A stretch of 64,000 nt of DNA from Nemertoderma westbladi (Eukaryota > Xenacoelomorpha > Nemertodermatida > Nemertodermatidae). Below the pieces are notes generated by a model. It saw only the letters and a list, made by a program, of their open reading frames with translations, had not been told where the DNA came from and did no database searches. How positions within the stretch are numbered: position 1 is the first letter of the stretch; each line of letters starts with the position of its first letter. The stretch lies in the NCBI GenBank assembly GCA_032718475.1, contig JAUCBJ010007687.1:30951-94950 (forward strand). The letters are read 5' to 3'. The position numbers and the translations under genes were made by a program. Shown piece by piece: positions 22,382 through 34,345 of this stretch.

Positions 22382-24185
22382 ATAATAGATTTTTTATCTT
22401 GATTGCACAGTAGGCAATAAATATTTTGTCTATTGTTCTGGTAAGAACAATAATAGATTTTAAGTTTCTTTATTGCGCCGTAGGCAATAAAGTCGAATGT
22501 ACCGGTCAGACGGTAAACTGTAGGCCTAACTGCCAAACCACCCGAACCGGTACTTACCGGTACCAGTATTATTTCGATTGTGATATATTGTATATTAGTA
22601 GGCTGTTTAAGAAAGTAGGGACTGTACACCCCTTATTTCTTTTAGAGCTTATTTATTTCTGTCAGTTTTATTTATCTGAAAGTGTAATATTGAGCAGAAG
22701 GTGTGTATAAACCTGCTCAGATTGTATAAATAATTTGTAGGCCAGATTGTTGTCTAGCTGTTGTTAGGTCTGATGCGATTGCAGTGTGTGTAGAGTGTCT
22801 GTCCGATAAAGTGCTAGTTAGGAAGGTGGGGGCATCCAGTGTTGTAAGGTAAATCCCCCCCGAAAGAATAAGTTGTACTACTTGGTTAGAACGCCTACTA
22901 ACTAACCATTTCGGAGTCTGCATATACTGTAATTTATTTAGGCTTGACAGTAGTCTGCCAGCATTTGGTCTGTATTTTGTTTGAATCGTCTGCAAGGGTA
23001 GCGTAATATTTATTATTCAGAGTTTATGCGAGTATTCGCAACCACCAACTCCCCAAGTTTATTCCTACAGTAATTGTGCTTATTATACATACCGTTATAG
23101 TTAAATTAACCCCGGTACTACATCAGGGCTGCTTGGCGTAGGTAAAGACTGGTGATTTTGTGCTCCGGTCACTCCAGCAGATACCGTGGTTCTTTTGGCT
23201 GTTCAAGTATATTTAACTGCTGGTTATTTGTTGTATAAGTACTTGTACCTAATTTAGGGTTTAGGGTACAGTGCTTTCCGAAAGTAATTTAGTGTGTAGG
23301 CAGTATATTTGTGTTGTAATGTGGTTAAAAGGCATGTTAGCTCTGGTTGGCTTCGGTAATTAACCTCTAGGTAAGGACACTCCAGGTACATAACGTAGTA
23401 CTTATAGAGCTAAGACTATAAGTCGTCAGACGGTGGTATTTTCTTATCTGGACAACGCAACTTACTTACTACTGCTTTATTGTTTTCAAATACCGTAGTT
23501 TCCTGTCAGTTTGTAAGAACCAGAAATTCTAACTCCTTGTTAGGCTGGTTCGTAGATTTCTTATAAAATTACCCTAAAAAAATGTATGTGTAACTTGTTA
23601 TTGTTTATTTAGAGATTGTAATCTCAAACTGTAATTGTAAGTAATTTGTAGTGATAAGTAACTTAGTAAAGTAGAATTATCTGTGTAGTGACTCCTTATC
23701 CAGAAATAATAACATTTATTTCAAATATTGTCAAAACCCATTATACAGGTATATATATATTTATAAATCAACTCAAACAGATTTATAAAATAGTAGGCCT
23801 GTTATACATCAATTAGGTCTTAATATCAGTTGAACTACTGCTTAATAACAGTAATAAGTAAAAGGGAAGTAACCCTAAAATTCAGAATTTCAGTTATTAT
23901 AAAATAATTGACATTACCGGTGCGGTATTTACGGTAGGCTTATTATATATTATTATATAAATTTAGGCTAAAAATAAGTACCGGTATTCTGTGACTAAAT
24001 CCTAGTCTGTAATAATACTTATATATATACTATAAGTGTATACCGGTATTTTAATATTATATATATATCACGTTACACTGAGTAATGGTATCGGTAATTA
24101 ATTACTAGGCTTACAGTTGATACTGAATTACTAGACTTGCTTTAACTGTCGTTATAGTAGTAGGCATTCAACTGTAAAATAAATC
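22382..24185 (+). other. 5' leader of giant element copy 2
   Basis: Non-coding, homologous to 15896-17819. A ~65-bp tandem duplication containing AATAATAGATTTT sits just inside the LTR. No canonical primer-binding site is seen here. Confidence 0.65.
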
Positions 24186-27175
24186 ATGGCTGACACAAAG
24201 CAAACACTGTCAGATAGTCTTCTAGAAAGAACAGTCTATGACTCAGATAAGAGTATAGAACATCTGAGACCGAAGTCCAAGTCCCCTCCTACTGTAAGAA
24301 AGGTCATCCCTACAGTAGTAGTAACAGACCCTAGGCTAGTAAAGCACCATAGGTCTATCTAGGCACTAGGGCTCAAGTTAAGCGGGACCAAGAGGCAGCT
24401 GTTAAGCAGCAGCAGCACCCGAACCGAGAACTTATTTCTCAACGGCATGATAACTCTAGCAGTTCAGACACTGTAGAGTTGACGCCCGAGATCGGAGCAA
24501 GGATGGCAGAAGCGGTTTATCTATATCCACTTCTAATTCTTCCTGGGGCCGTACTCACTAGAGTATTGATCGCTGTGGAAGAACATCAAATCGATTGGGC
24601 GAGAAGTAAGCGATCGACCAGGGACAGTTATGCGGGATACACGATGGAGGAACTGAGGTCTATTGTCGAGACGCAATGGAACTTCCCTGGACCCAGCCTC
24701 CCGTTTAACTTATCAGAAGCTGCCTGGGAGGACTTATACAGGATGGGCATAGTAAGAGAAACCTGCGATCCAGCTGTATGGAAGAGGTCGGCAGCAGGAT
24801 ATGTCCAGGGATTCTTCAGCTCTTTGGAGCGATTAGAAGAACACCTATTCCAACAACGCCAAGGACCTCAAGAGCAGGGAGAGCTGCTTTATCAAGTGCG
24901 AGAACGAATCTGACGGATCAGACTAATCCTTTCAGCCTTTGAGGAAGCCTCGAAGAGAAGCCAAGACACATCGTTGCATGTTGCTGTAAAGACTTGGTTC
25001 CAACGCGTGAGTCTTAAGGTCCAAGGAACGACACAATGGAAAGCTCAGCTAACCGAGCGCATGACCCACGGAGAATCAACAGATGCCACCTTTTCTCAAG
25101 TGGAAGGCGAAGCGACAACAGAAAAACCTCAGAAGAAGGATGCTATTGACATCTATCTATCGGACTATCAAAGATTTATAGGTGACAAAGAGTTAAGGAG
25201 ACGGCTAGCTGGACTTCACCCTAATTGTGAGGGAGCCAAGTTTGTGTTGGACTCGTTAGATGCAGAAATATTAGCTGCAGAACAGGCTAAATTGGATGAA
25301 AGCATTTTCCTCGCAATGGACCAAGAAGAACAACTAAAGAAAAAACAGATTGAAGACCGAAAGTTGGCAGCAGCGGCTGAATCTGAAAGAAAGGAAGCAG
25401 CGGCAGCAGCAGAATCTGAAAGAAAGGAAGCAGCAGCAGCAGCAGTGGCAGAAGCAGAGTGACGCGCATCTGAAGAGACAACCCAACTAGAGTTGGAAAA
25501 TCTTCAAGTGAAGCAAGATAACTTAAATAAACAGAGAACAGCTACTCATATGCAGTTGCTGAGTCGATCTACTCCCAGAAGACAGGGATTTACCTCCTCT
25601 AATGAAGGCGATACAACAGATCCTGAAGGTAGAGGAAATAAATCTCGTTCCAGCGGACGTAGAAGAGCACCACACCGGCAGAAATTGCCTGATTTGCCTC
25701 TGGCTGTGAGAAGACAACTAGCTAGTGTAGATTTAAGTAATCCTGAGCCTACAGACCAAATTATTAGAGTAGAAAGACTCCCTACTATAGTAGACGAGCC
25801 CGAAATAATTAGGCCTGTCATTGAAGTCACTCCAGTGCTAGAGACCCCTGTACTTACAGAACCTAACTCTAAATTCCCTTTGCACAGTACTAAACTACCT
25901 GTGCCCAGTAGACTAGCCCCTGAATCACTCCCGGTCCTGGACGCCGAGCAAGACATAAATGACTTGTCTCCCGTCATCCCCACGCGTCACCCGGCTACCA
26001 CGTTGGCGGCTCCCGCGGCAGCGGTTGAGTGGGTGGACGAGGGACGACGGGGGATGAATCGCCTGCTCGGGCAGCTAGAAGAACATAAACAACGTTCTTC
26101 CCAGCAGGTCCGAGAGTTGGAAGGGACTGTTCAGCAGTTAAAGGGAACAATGAGAGAGAGTAGGTTAGAGTTGCAAGAAGTGCAACAAAGTATCGCTTTA
26201 GAGCACGATAAATTAGTAAATATACAAATGGGTATACCACCACCCCCTGTAACAATGTGTCAACCCGTTAGGTCTGAAGTATTTCATGCGCAAGGTGTGG
26301 AGCCTACACGCATCTATACTGCGAGTGAAGTAGAAACTCCTATAGTAAACCCTATTAAGGGTAATTATAAACCTGTTGATAATGATATCCCATACAGATC
26401 TGATCATAATCCGAGAAATTTATATACCGATAACTCGATATTAAATAATACGATGGCTCAAGAAAGTTTTACACGTCAAATGGCTAGAACTGAAGCCCGT
26501 CAAGCGGTAAAGGTGGGAGAGGTCGTCAAGTTTAATGGAGATGAGATGAAATGGTTACCTTTTAATGAATATTATAAAGATAACATACAGAACTCTGTAC
26601 TATCCAACGGAGAGAAACTTAGATTCCTCATCGAGTGCCTGGAAGGACCTCCCAAGTTAATGGCGTTAAAGTTTATTGGATATCCAGATGGATTAAGACA
26701 AGTTTGGGATACACTAAACATCAGGTATGGTAATAGGACTAACATAGCTAGGTATTTATATGCGAAATTAGTAGCGCCCCGAAAGTTTCTTAGCAGAGGG
26801 ATTATAGAGTTTTCCGATGAGATTCAGGAGATCTGCAGACAGTTAGATTGGTTAGGTAAGTCTCAGGAATATTAGAGTTCTACGGTTGTTGGAGCTGTAG
26901 CATCTACTTTGCCAAAGGGTGGAGTAGGTACTCGTTGGGACAAAAAGGTTCTCTATATGATGGACCAGCAACAAAGAGACCCTACCATGGCTGATCTCAT
27001 GTCATTCTTAAACGGAGAGGTAAGATTACAGCTCCTAAAGCAGTCCAGAGAGAAGACACCGGAAAGTAAGGTGAGTGAAAAACCCATTTCCAGGAGAAAG
27101 GTAACACCAGTGTGTTATACGGACGATGGCGAAAGCCAAACCTCATACGAGGAAAACAGCGGTATCAACTGGTAA
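24186..27175 (+). pseudogene. gag: Gag of giant element copy 2
   Basis: ATG 24186 opens a frame that is lost by a 1-nt deletion near 24361 relative to copy 1. From there a single frame runs to 27175, with in-frame stops at 24911 (TGA), 25460 (TGA) and 26873 (TAG). It keeps the ~290-bp stretch missing from copy 1 (24565-24845, GYTMEELRSIVETQWNFPG). The Ala/Glu-rich coiled coil (about 25360-25460) is shorter than in copy 1. A DUF1759-like gag domain follows at 26500-26990. The zinc knuckles and protease that should follow are deleted: the sequence jumps at about 27170-27250 into the N-terminus of RT. Confidence 0.8.
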
Positions 27176-30100
27176 CAGCTGGTACAGCTGGTAACAACAG
27201 ATTGGTCTTCCATTCCGACGGCAAGAACCCAACTTTATAAATAACTGACCTTTCGCGGAAAAGAGAATCGCGGAACTACATCGGCGTCTTACGGCCAACG
27301 TTCCAGCCAGGGAAATGTATAAAACCCAGCTGAAAAAATTTATTGATAAAGGATACGCGGAGCGAGTTCCGGAAGAAACACCTATAACGGAAAGAACGTA
27401 TTATCTAACACATCATTACGTTCCCAAGCCCGGTAAACCCAACGAAGTCCGGGTAGTGTTTGACGGCTCCGCCCTTTACATGGGTCAATCCCTAAACTCA
27501 GAACTGTTGCCGGGACCCAACTTACTCCAATCCTTGTTACTATTAAGATTATTAATACTATTAAGATTGCGGCAATATTCTATCGCATTCGCTTCGGACA
27601 TAGAAGGCATGTTCTTACAAGTCAAGGCGCTGGATAGGGATCGAGACAGCCTACGATTTCTGTGGTGGCCTGAAGGAGACCTCAACCGAAAACCGGTGGA
27701 GTACTGGATGACCATCCAGGCTTTCGGGATCATCTCGAGCCCCTCGAACGCTTGTTCAGTAGTGCGTACCACTGCCGATGACAACCAAGATGCCTTCTCT
27801 AAAGCAGTTATCGACAACATCAACCGGGATATATACATGGAAGACAATTTAAAGTCCCTCCCATCGGTGGAAGAAGCCATTGATGTTGCCAAGGGAATGG
27901 TAGAGCGCTTGCAACGCGGTGGATTTCGACTAACCAAATTCACTAGTAACTCCCGTGAGTTTCTGGAATCGATCCCGGTAGAAGACCGAGGCGTTAAAGA
28001 TCTAGACCTTATCAAGGACGATCTTCCGGAAACCAAAACACTTGGCTTAAAATGGGACATGGAGAGAGATATCTTGTTTTTCCAGTTAAAACAGTGAGAT
28101 AATCCAGTTAGAACTAAATGGATTTGTCTAAGTATCCTGAGCACTTATTTCGATCCATTGGGATTTATTAGCCCAGTTATATTGGTTGCTCGGAGCTTAG
28201 TGCAACAAATGTGGCTCGAAAACCACTCGTGGGATGATCCACTTAAGGGAGAACTACTAAAGAAGTGGATGAAATGGGAAGATTCTCTATCATCCATCGA
28301 GAACTTTACGATTTCCCATTCATATTTTGGTCATGTTCTCCCCACGTATTCCTATCAACTCCATGTGTTTGGAGACGCCAACGATATGGGAATAGGTATA
28401 GTAGCCTACCTGAGAGTTGAAACTCCGGATGGAATTAAAGTTGCCTCGGTTACCTCTAAGGCCTTGATAAATAACAAACTACGAGTTCCTAGAGCGGAGT
28501 TAAAGGCGGCTCTATACGCTACAGCCATCAACCGGAATGTAACAGAACAGATCGACTATCCACTGGAGAAAACTGTCTATTGGACTGATGCTTTACTCGT
28601 TTTGGAGTATATAACCAATGAAGTCTGTCAGTTCAGCGTCTTCGTTACCAACAGAGTAGCCATTATACTTAGTCGCTCTAATGTAGATCAATTGAGACAT
28701 TGCCCTGGGACGATTAATCCAGCCGACATCGCCTCCAGAGGAGCAACTCCTCAAGAACTGATAGATACTCCAGACTGGTTAGGTGGACCCGACTTCCTGA
28801 GTAAAGAAGAGGATGAATGGCCTCCTCATCTCACCACGGCTGAGATTAGACAAGCCAAGGGAGCGGAGAAAGTCAAACCTAAAACCCGGATGAGTAAATC
28901 AAAGTTATTTAAACCTGTGATAGATCTGTCTGTACTACACATCTCCAGGGACGACACTGTGGATCTAAACTCCCCTACCACAAATAAATCTGTTGTAGAA
29001 ATCAGAGAAAGAGACTGGAAATCTGGAACACCAGACGTCTCGCAAGGACTCTCACCTCTCCTGCAGAGAGCAATAAATCATTATAGCTCCTGGAATTGGC
29101 TTTGTAAGGCCGTCGTGTATCTGAAAAGATGTTTCCATCATCACTATTCCAGGACGAAGATCGCTAGTGATACCGCTCCAAAAATATCCGAAAAGGTCCA
29201 TGCTATCAAAGATCTGCCCACTTACAAAGTGTCGGATAGGTTTCTGACGGAGAAGATCAGTTACCAAGAGCATGAGGAAACCAATAAGCAGATACTGAGA
29301 CTCCTGCAATGCTATGAAGATTCCGATAAGTATTTCCTGTTGTTGAGAAATCCACAGATGCACTTAAGGGATCGTTTCTCTAGCACAATGATAGATGGGT
29401 TAATACGTGTCGGAGGGAGATTAACTAATGCTCCATTATCCTTTGACACTAAGTTTCCCATACTCATTAGAAATCTTGAAATACAAATCAAGATGATTGT
29501 AGATGTTCACAGTAGGCTTTACCATGCTGGTAGAGAACGAGTTCTTAGCGAAATTCGAACTCACTATTATTTCCATAAACCCCGTAGAGCTCTGAACCAA
29601 GTTCTTAGGAACTGTATACCCTGTAGGAAAGCATTCAGTAGGCCTTTAACACAGCAAGAGGCAGAATTACCTAGGGAACGAGTAAGCTTCTATGAACCAC
29701 CCTTTACTAATACCGGTGTGGATTTATTTGGCCCTATTGAAGTATATCGTGCTAGGACTATAGTCAAGCGATGGTGTGTAATCTTTGTCTATATGACTTG
29801 TAGAGCGATCCATCTAGATATGGTGAACGATCTATCTACCAACAGCTTCATACTGAGTTTATGCCGACAGATCGCTCGTTTCGGAACTAGCAACACGATG
29901 AGATCCGACAAGGGAACGAACTTCATTGGTGCCAACAATGAAATCAAGGCTTACGTCAAAGATTGGAACCAAAGACAGGTGGACGATCAGCTAAGGGTAA
30001 CAGCGTCTAGCTGGACCTTCAACGCCACCGACGCCCCTTGGTGGGGAGGAAGTTGGGAGAGATTAATCAGGAGCGTGAAGACCGCATTTCACTTTATAGT

Positions 30101-30719
30101 GCCGTGCCGCGCGTATCTCACCGACGAACTTTTGCGGACGTTAATGGAGGAAATCGCCGCCTATCTCAACAAGAGACCGCTTATGCCAGTCTCATCGAGT
30201 CCCGATTCCCTGGAAGCGCTAACACCCGCGCACTTCCTACTGAAGAAACCTGTAGCCATGCTCCCACGATCGGAAATCACGGACAGAGACGAATACTGCC
30301 GGCAAACTTGGCAACTTATGCAGTTGTTATCCCGTCGTTTCGCTGACCATTTCGAAAAACATTATCTGCCGACACAACAACTTCGAACCAAGTGGTTTGC
30401 GCAGCAAGAAAACGTCATCGCCGGAGACATGGTCCTTATTGTGGATTCATATCTTCCACGTAAGCGGTGGCAGACAGGTCGTATCATCGAGACTCATATC
30501 TCGGATGATGGTTTGGTGCGATCGGTAGAACTCGTCGTCATGCGACGTAACTTTAAGAAACCGGGAATTGTCTTCGAGACGCAGCAACTCAACCGCCCAG
30601 TTGGTCGTTTATGTTTACTGGAAAGAGACAGAGAACTCTCCGGAAACTATGGAAGGCAAGATACTCTTCCCACGACCACCTCCCTAATCCAACAAACATC
30701 TAGGGACTCCCCAACGTAA
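27176..30719 (+). pseudogene. pol: Pol of giant element copy 2: RT, RNase H, integrase
   Basis: One frame from about 27250 to 30719 with a single TGA at 28095. The RT active site reads YMED instead of YMDD, which should abolish polymerisation, and there is a 9-residue insertion of TTA/Leu-rich repeats near 27540. RNase H (HVFGDANDMGIG) and integrase (HSRLYHAG ... CIPC; TGVDLFG, MRSDKG, WERLIRS) look complete. From about 29915 to the stop, its sequence is the same as copy 1 (8079-8884) in every stretch I compared, while upstream pol and the downstream non-coding region differ at many sites. Confidence 0.88.
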
Positions 30720-32054
30720 CAGCGTCTGGAGTGGGTGTGTGACTACATTATTTTATATTTTTTTATTATTTTTATATTTATGTATGCATTATTATGTAAT
30801 TTCATTATTATAATCGTTTTCTTTAATTTTATTTAGTGGATTATTATTTTAGCGATTATTAAGTAGATTAGTGCAATATATATTCGTGTTTATTACTTAA
30901 TTACTTAGCATTATACATTTCGTTTAACGGCGAGAAACAATTCATTTTCTCTTTCCTTACTGTCCGTATCATATTACAAATACGTGACTACAGTAAGATG
31001 AAATGTCCGTACTTATTAAAAAGTACAATACCGCCCCTACTATAATCAAGTATTATTGGTAAGTAGAGTATTGAGTATTAGGAATGCAAAGTTCAGATCC
31101 TCTTGTCTCGGCTAAACCAAGCTCTGGGTAGACCTTGGAAACGACTTGTCTCTTCTCACTGACATTGCTTCTTGCAATATTGCTCTCATACCGTATATTA
31201 AATAATACATATAGTAGAATGATGTCCATTTAACAGTAGCGTTAAAATGCAAAATAAATCTGTTAAACCCTTTGACCATCTGAAATTCTAGTCGATTAAG
31301 ATATTGCGGCACCCACCGATATACTTGAAAGACAAAATTCTAGAATCAGTGGTTAATGTCCCCAGACATGTTCTGGAATAAATCGGTGCCCATCTTAAAT
31401 ATTAAACATTTAATAAATATTTATAAAATCTATTAAAACAAACGTTATAATAGAGTAAATGCTGACAAATAAACTCTAAAGAGTTTGTAAACCAAAAATC
31501 TGTTAAAATTTAGATCCTTTAAATTTCTAGTCAATTAAGATATCGTAGCCCTTACCGATACTCTTAAAAAGACAAATTTCCTAGAATTAAGGATCCTAGT
31601 CCCCAGACATGCTCTGGAATAAAATTGTGTCTATTTTAATGTCAAATAATAAAATTTACGGGAATAAATTTTAAATTCATATCCTCTCATAAATTTGATA
31701 AATTGTCATTTTTACAATTTATAACATTCCGAAAATTCCATTAATTAATAGATCATGGGAGCGGAGATTCACCCTATTAAGTATATTAGTGTGCAAGAAT
31801 CTCCAATGTATAGTCAATAGCCGATAAAATTCATAAAATCATGTATAAAGGGGAATATTGACAATTAAAGAATTACTATTAAACAGCATCCCAGATCTGT
31901 ATGCATGGGAATTACCCTAATTCTACTGCTAGCTTTCCATAATGTCACCATAGCAACAACCACGCTAGAATTAGAAGCGAGTTAAAAGAACAATAGAAAG
32001 CTTGCCCCATTGAATAGCATACGGAATAAATAGCACCCTGCTAGTATCCAGTAA
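30720..32054 (+). other. Post-pol region of giant element copy 2
   Basis: Homologous to ~6770-8078. Contains two hairpin-bearing repeat units (31270-31390 and 31497-31625, each with CCAGACATGTTCTGG or close) and a longer inverted repeat, GGAGATTC ... GAATCTCC, at about 31762-31804. Homology with copy 1 stops at CTAGTATCC near 32050. Confidence 0.6.
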
Positions 32055-32929
32055 GCAACCGAGGGTGGACTCTCTATAGCCTCTGTCTAGCTCTATATAA
32101 TAACTAATAATAACGAACCCCATCCTCTTATAATATATAACTCTGTAGTAGTCAGTAGCAGTAGTAATAATAGTAGTAGTAGTAGTAGTATAAGTAGTAA
32201 GTAATAGTAAAGGAGATCGGTTTAAACCAAAGTGATAAAGTAACATTATTATATAACATAATCATATAGACAAAGTAGAATAAGATACAGATTCATAATT
32301 ATTTTATCAAACTCATGTACTACTTACTTCAATGTGCCAATTGTAACAATAATTAAACATATTATTCCGATTAATCTGCGTTTGGCCCTATAAGATATTA
32401 TACTGAAGTGTTTTATATCAATATATCCATGCGAGTAAACAAGAAGTGAAGTAAATGTTTATTATTATAGTTTTAGAAATTGAATGATATACCCAAGATA
32501 GTGAAATAGATAATATACAAGAAATTGCCATTTGATCAGATATATCAAAACGGCGTCTTTAGTATAATACCGTAATAGTATCAATTAACTCTGTTATACA
32601 ATGTAAATAAAAAAAATAAATACTAAATCTATTTATAAATATATTATGAGCCCTACATTGTATATTGCTCCTACAAGTAGACAATGTAGTATGTTAAAAC
32701 TTGATATAATTTGGTATAATGTATAACATATTACAAATAAGACTGAGGCAGCTAAACTATATTGCAAAGAAATCAAATATCCTAAAGTAATATACTAGAC
32801 CCTCCCTCCACCCTATAAATAGTGTTCACCACCTACCCCACCCACCGCCCTTATTACTTCATAATAATGAAAGAAAGTACTGGCGCTCCGGTCACTCCGT
32901 TCCCTCCGCTGGGGGGGTTAAGTTGTAGA
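32055..32929. other. Foreign sequence in copy 2, no gene
   Basis: Not present in copy 1. Contains a TAG/AGT microsatellite (about 32140-32200) and AT-rich sequence. It replaces the start of the third gene and its upstream region. Confidence 0.5.
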
Positions 32930-34345
32930 TTTTGACACTATGCAAAATCCGAGCACAGAGTTAGAAGCGCATTGGATAGGCGAACATTTCTTGCAGTGAA
33001 AGTATTTCCATACCTATTATAGTTTTCGAGATAGTCAGACATGAGTAGCTTAAATTTGAATTTTTTTTGGTAAAGTCTGATTTCACCGGTACCTATCATC
33101 CGAAATATGGATTGTGATATATCGTTAGATGCGGGTCCACTAACTGTACATTCACATATTTTCAAGGAAAAAATTCGATCAAGGGTTTTCGAAATATTTT
33201 CGAATTACCGGAAGCAGACTTGGGACGACCATATCTCCGGTACCGGTAGGCCTATTGAGTCGAAATTTTTTTTAATCTACTTAGAACACTCCAGTGAATG
33301 TTTTTTAGTTTGAAAGTTTTGCCCCAAAATGCTCAGAAGTAATTTCGAAAAAACTGATCATTTCGCGATCATGATCTTTTGACCCCCTAGAATTGAACTT
33401 TTTTATGGTCAAATTTTGGCTACCCCCCCTAATTCGAGGGTGAGGAATCTTTTTGTAATGTTAAGTTTTTTCATACGGTAAACTCACAGGACTTGGTCTT
33501 CGAAATAAAACCGAAAACATGATCTTTCCTGATCATGGCCTGATCAAATCGCTTTTTGAAAATTTTGAAATGCTCAAAAGTTGCCCCTTCTTAATAGAAG
33601 TCGATTAGTAAAAAAAAAATCGGGGGTCTCAAACAAAGTTTTAGAGAAAATCGGGAAAAACTGAAAAACACGATCTTTTATGATCAGGAAGCTGATCTCG
33701 AGAACTGGTTGCCCGATCGAGCCAATTTTTTTTAATCAACTCAGAATAGACCATTGCACATTTCTTACAATGAATGTTTATTAGAAAAATGCTTAGATTC
33801 GATTTTAAATATACTGATCTTTTCGCGATCATGATCTTGAGTTTTGACCCACTAGACTTGAACTTTTTTATGCCAAAATTTTGGCTACCCCCCATAATTC
33901 GAGGGCGAGGAATCTTTTTGTGATGTTAAGTTTTTCCATACTGTGAACTCCCAGGACTTGGTCTTCAAAATAAAACCGAAAACACGATCTTTTCTGATCG
34001 CGGCCTGATCAAATCGCTTTTTGAAAATTTCGAAATGCTCAAAAGTTGCCCCTTCATCATAGAAGTCGATTCGTAAAAAAAAAATCGGGGGTCTCAAACA
34101 AAGTTTTCGAGAAAATTTGAAAAAACCGAAAAATATCATCTTTAATGATCAGGTATCAGATCTCGAGAACAGGTTGTCCGATCGGGCCAATTTTTTTTTT
34201 AATCGACTCAGGGCGGTGTTCTGAACGTTTCCTACAGTAATTGTTTATATCCAAAATGCTTAGTTACGATTTTACGAAGTCCGATCTTTGCGCGATCATG
34301 ATCTTGCGTTTTGACCGGGAAGAATTCACTTTTTTAAAATCTTTT
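32930..34345. repeat. ~467-bp tandem repeat, about 2.7 units
   Basis: GCGATCATGATCTT recurs at about 33366, 33827 and 34295, with TTTTGGCTACCCCCC, GACTTGGTCTTC and ATCGGGGGTCTCAAACAAAG in the same order in each full unit. It ends within a few bases of the retained part of the third gene. Confidence 0.7.

Noticed and set aside
30038-30346. 102-codon frame overlapping integrase, identical in both giant copies (also 8452-8760)
   Set aside because: It lies in the tract that is identical at DNA level between copies, so its conservation carries no information, and it has no recognisable domain.
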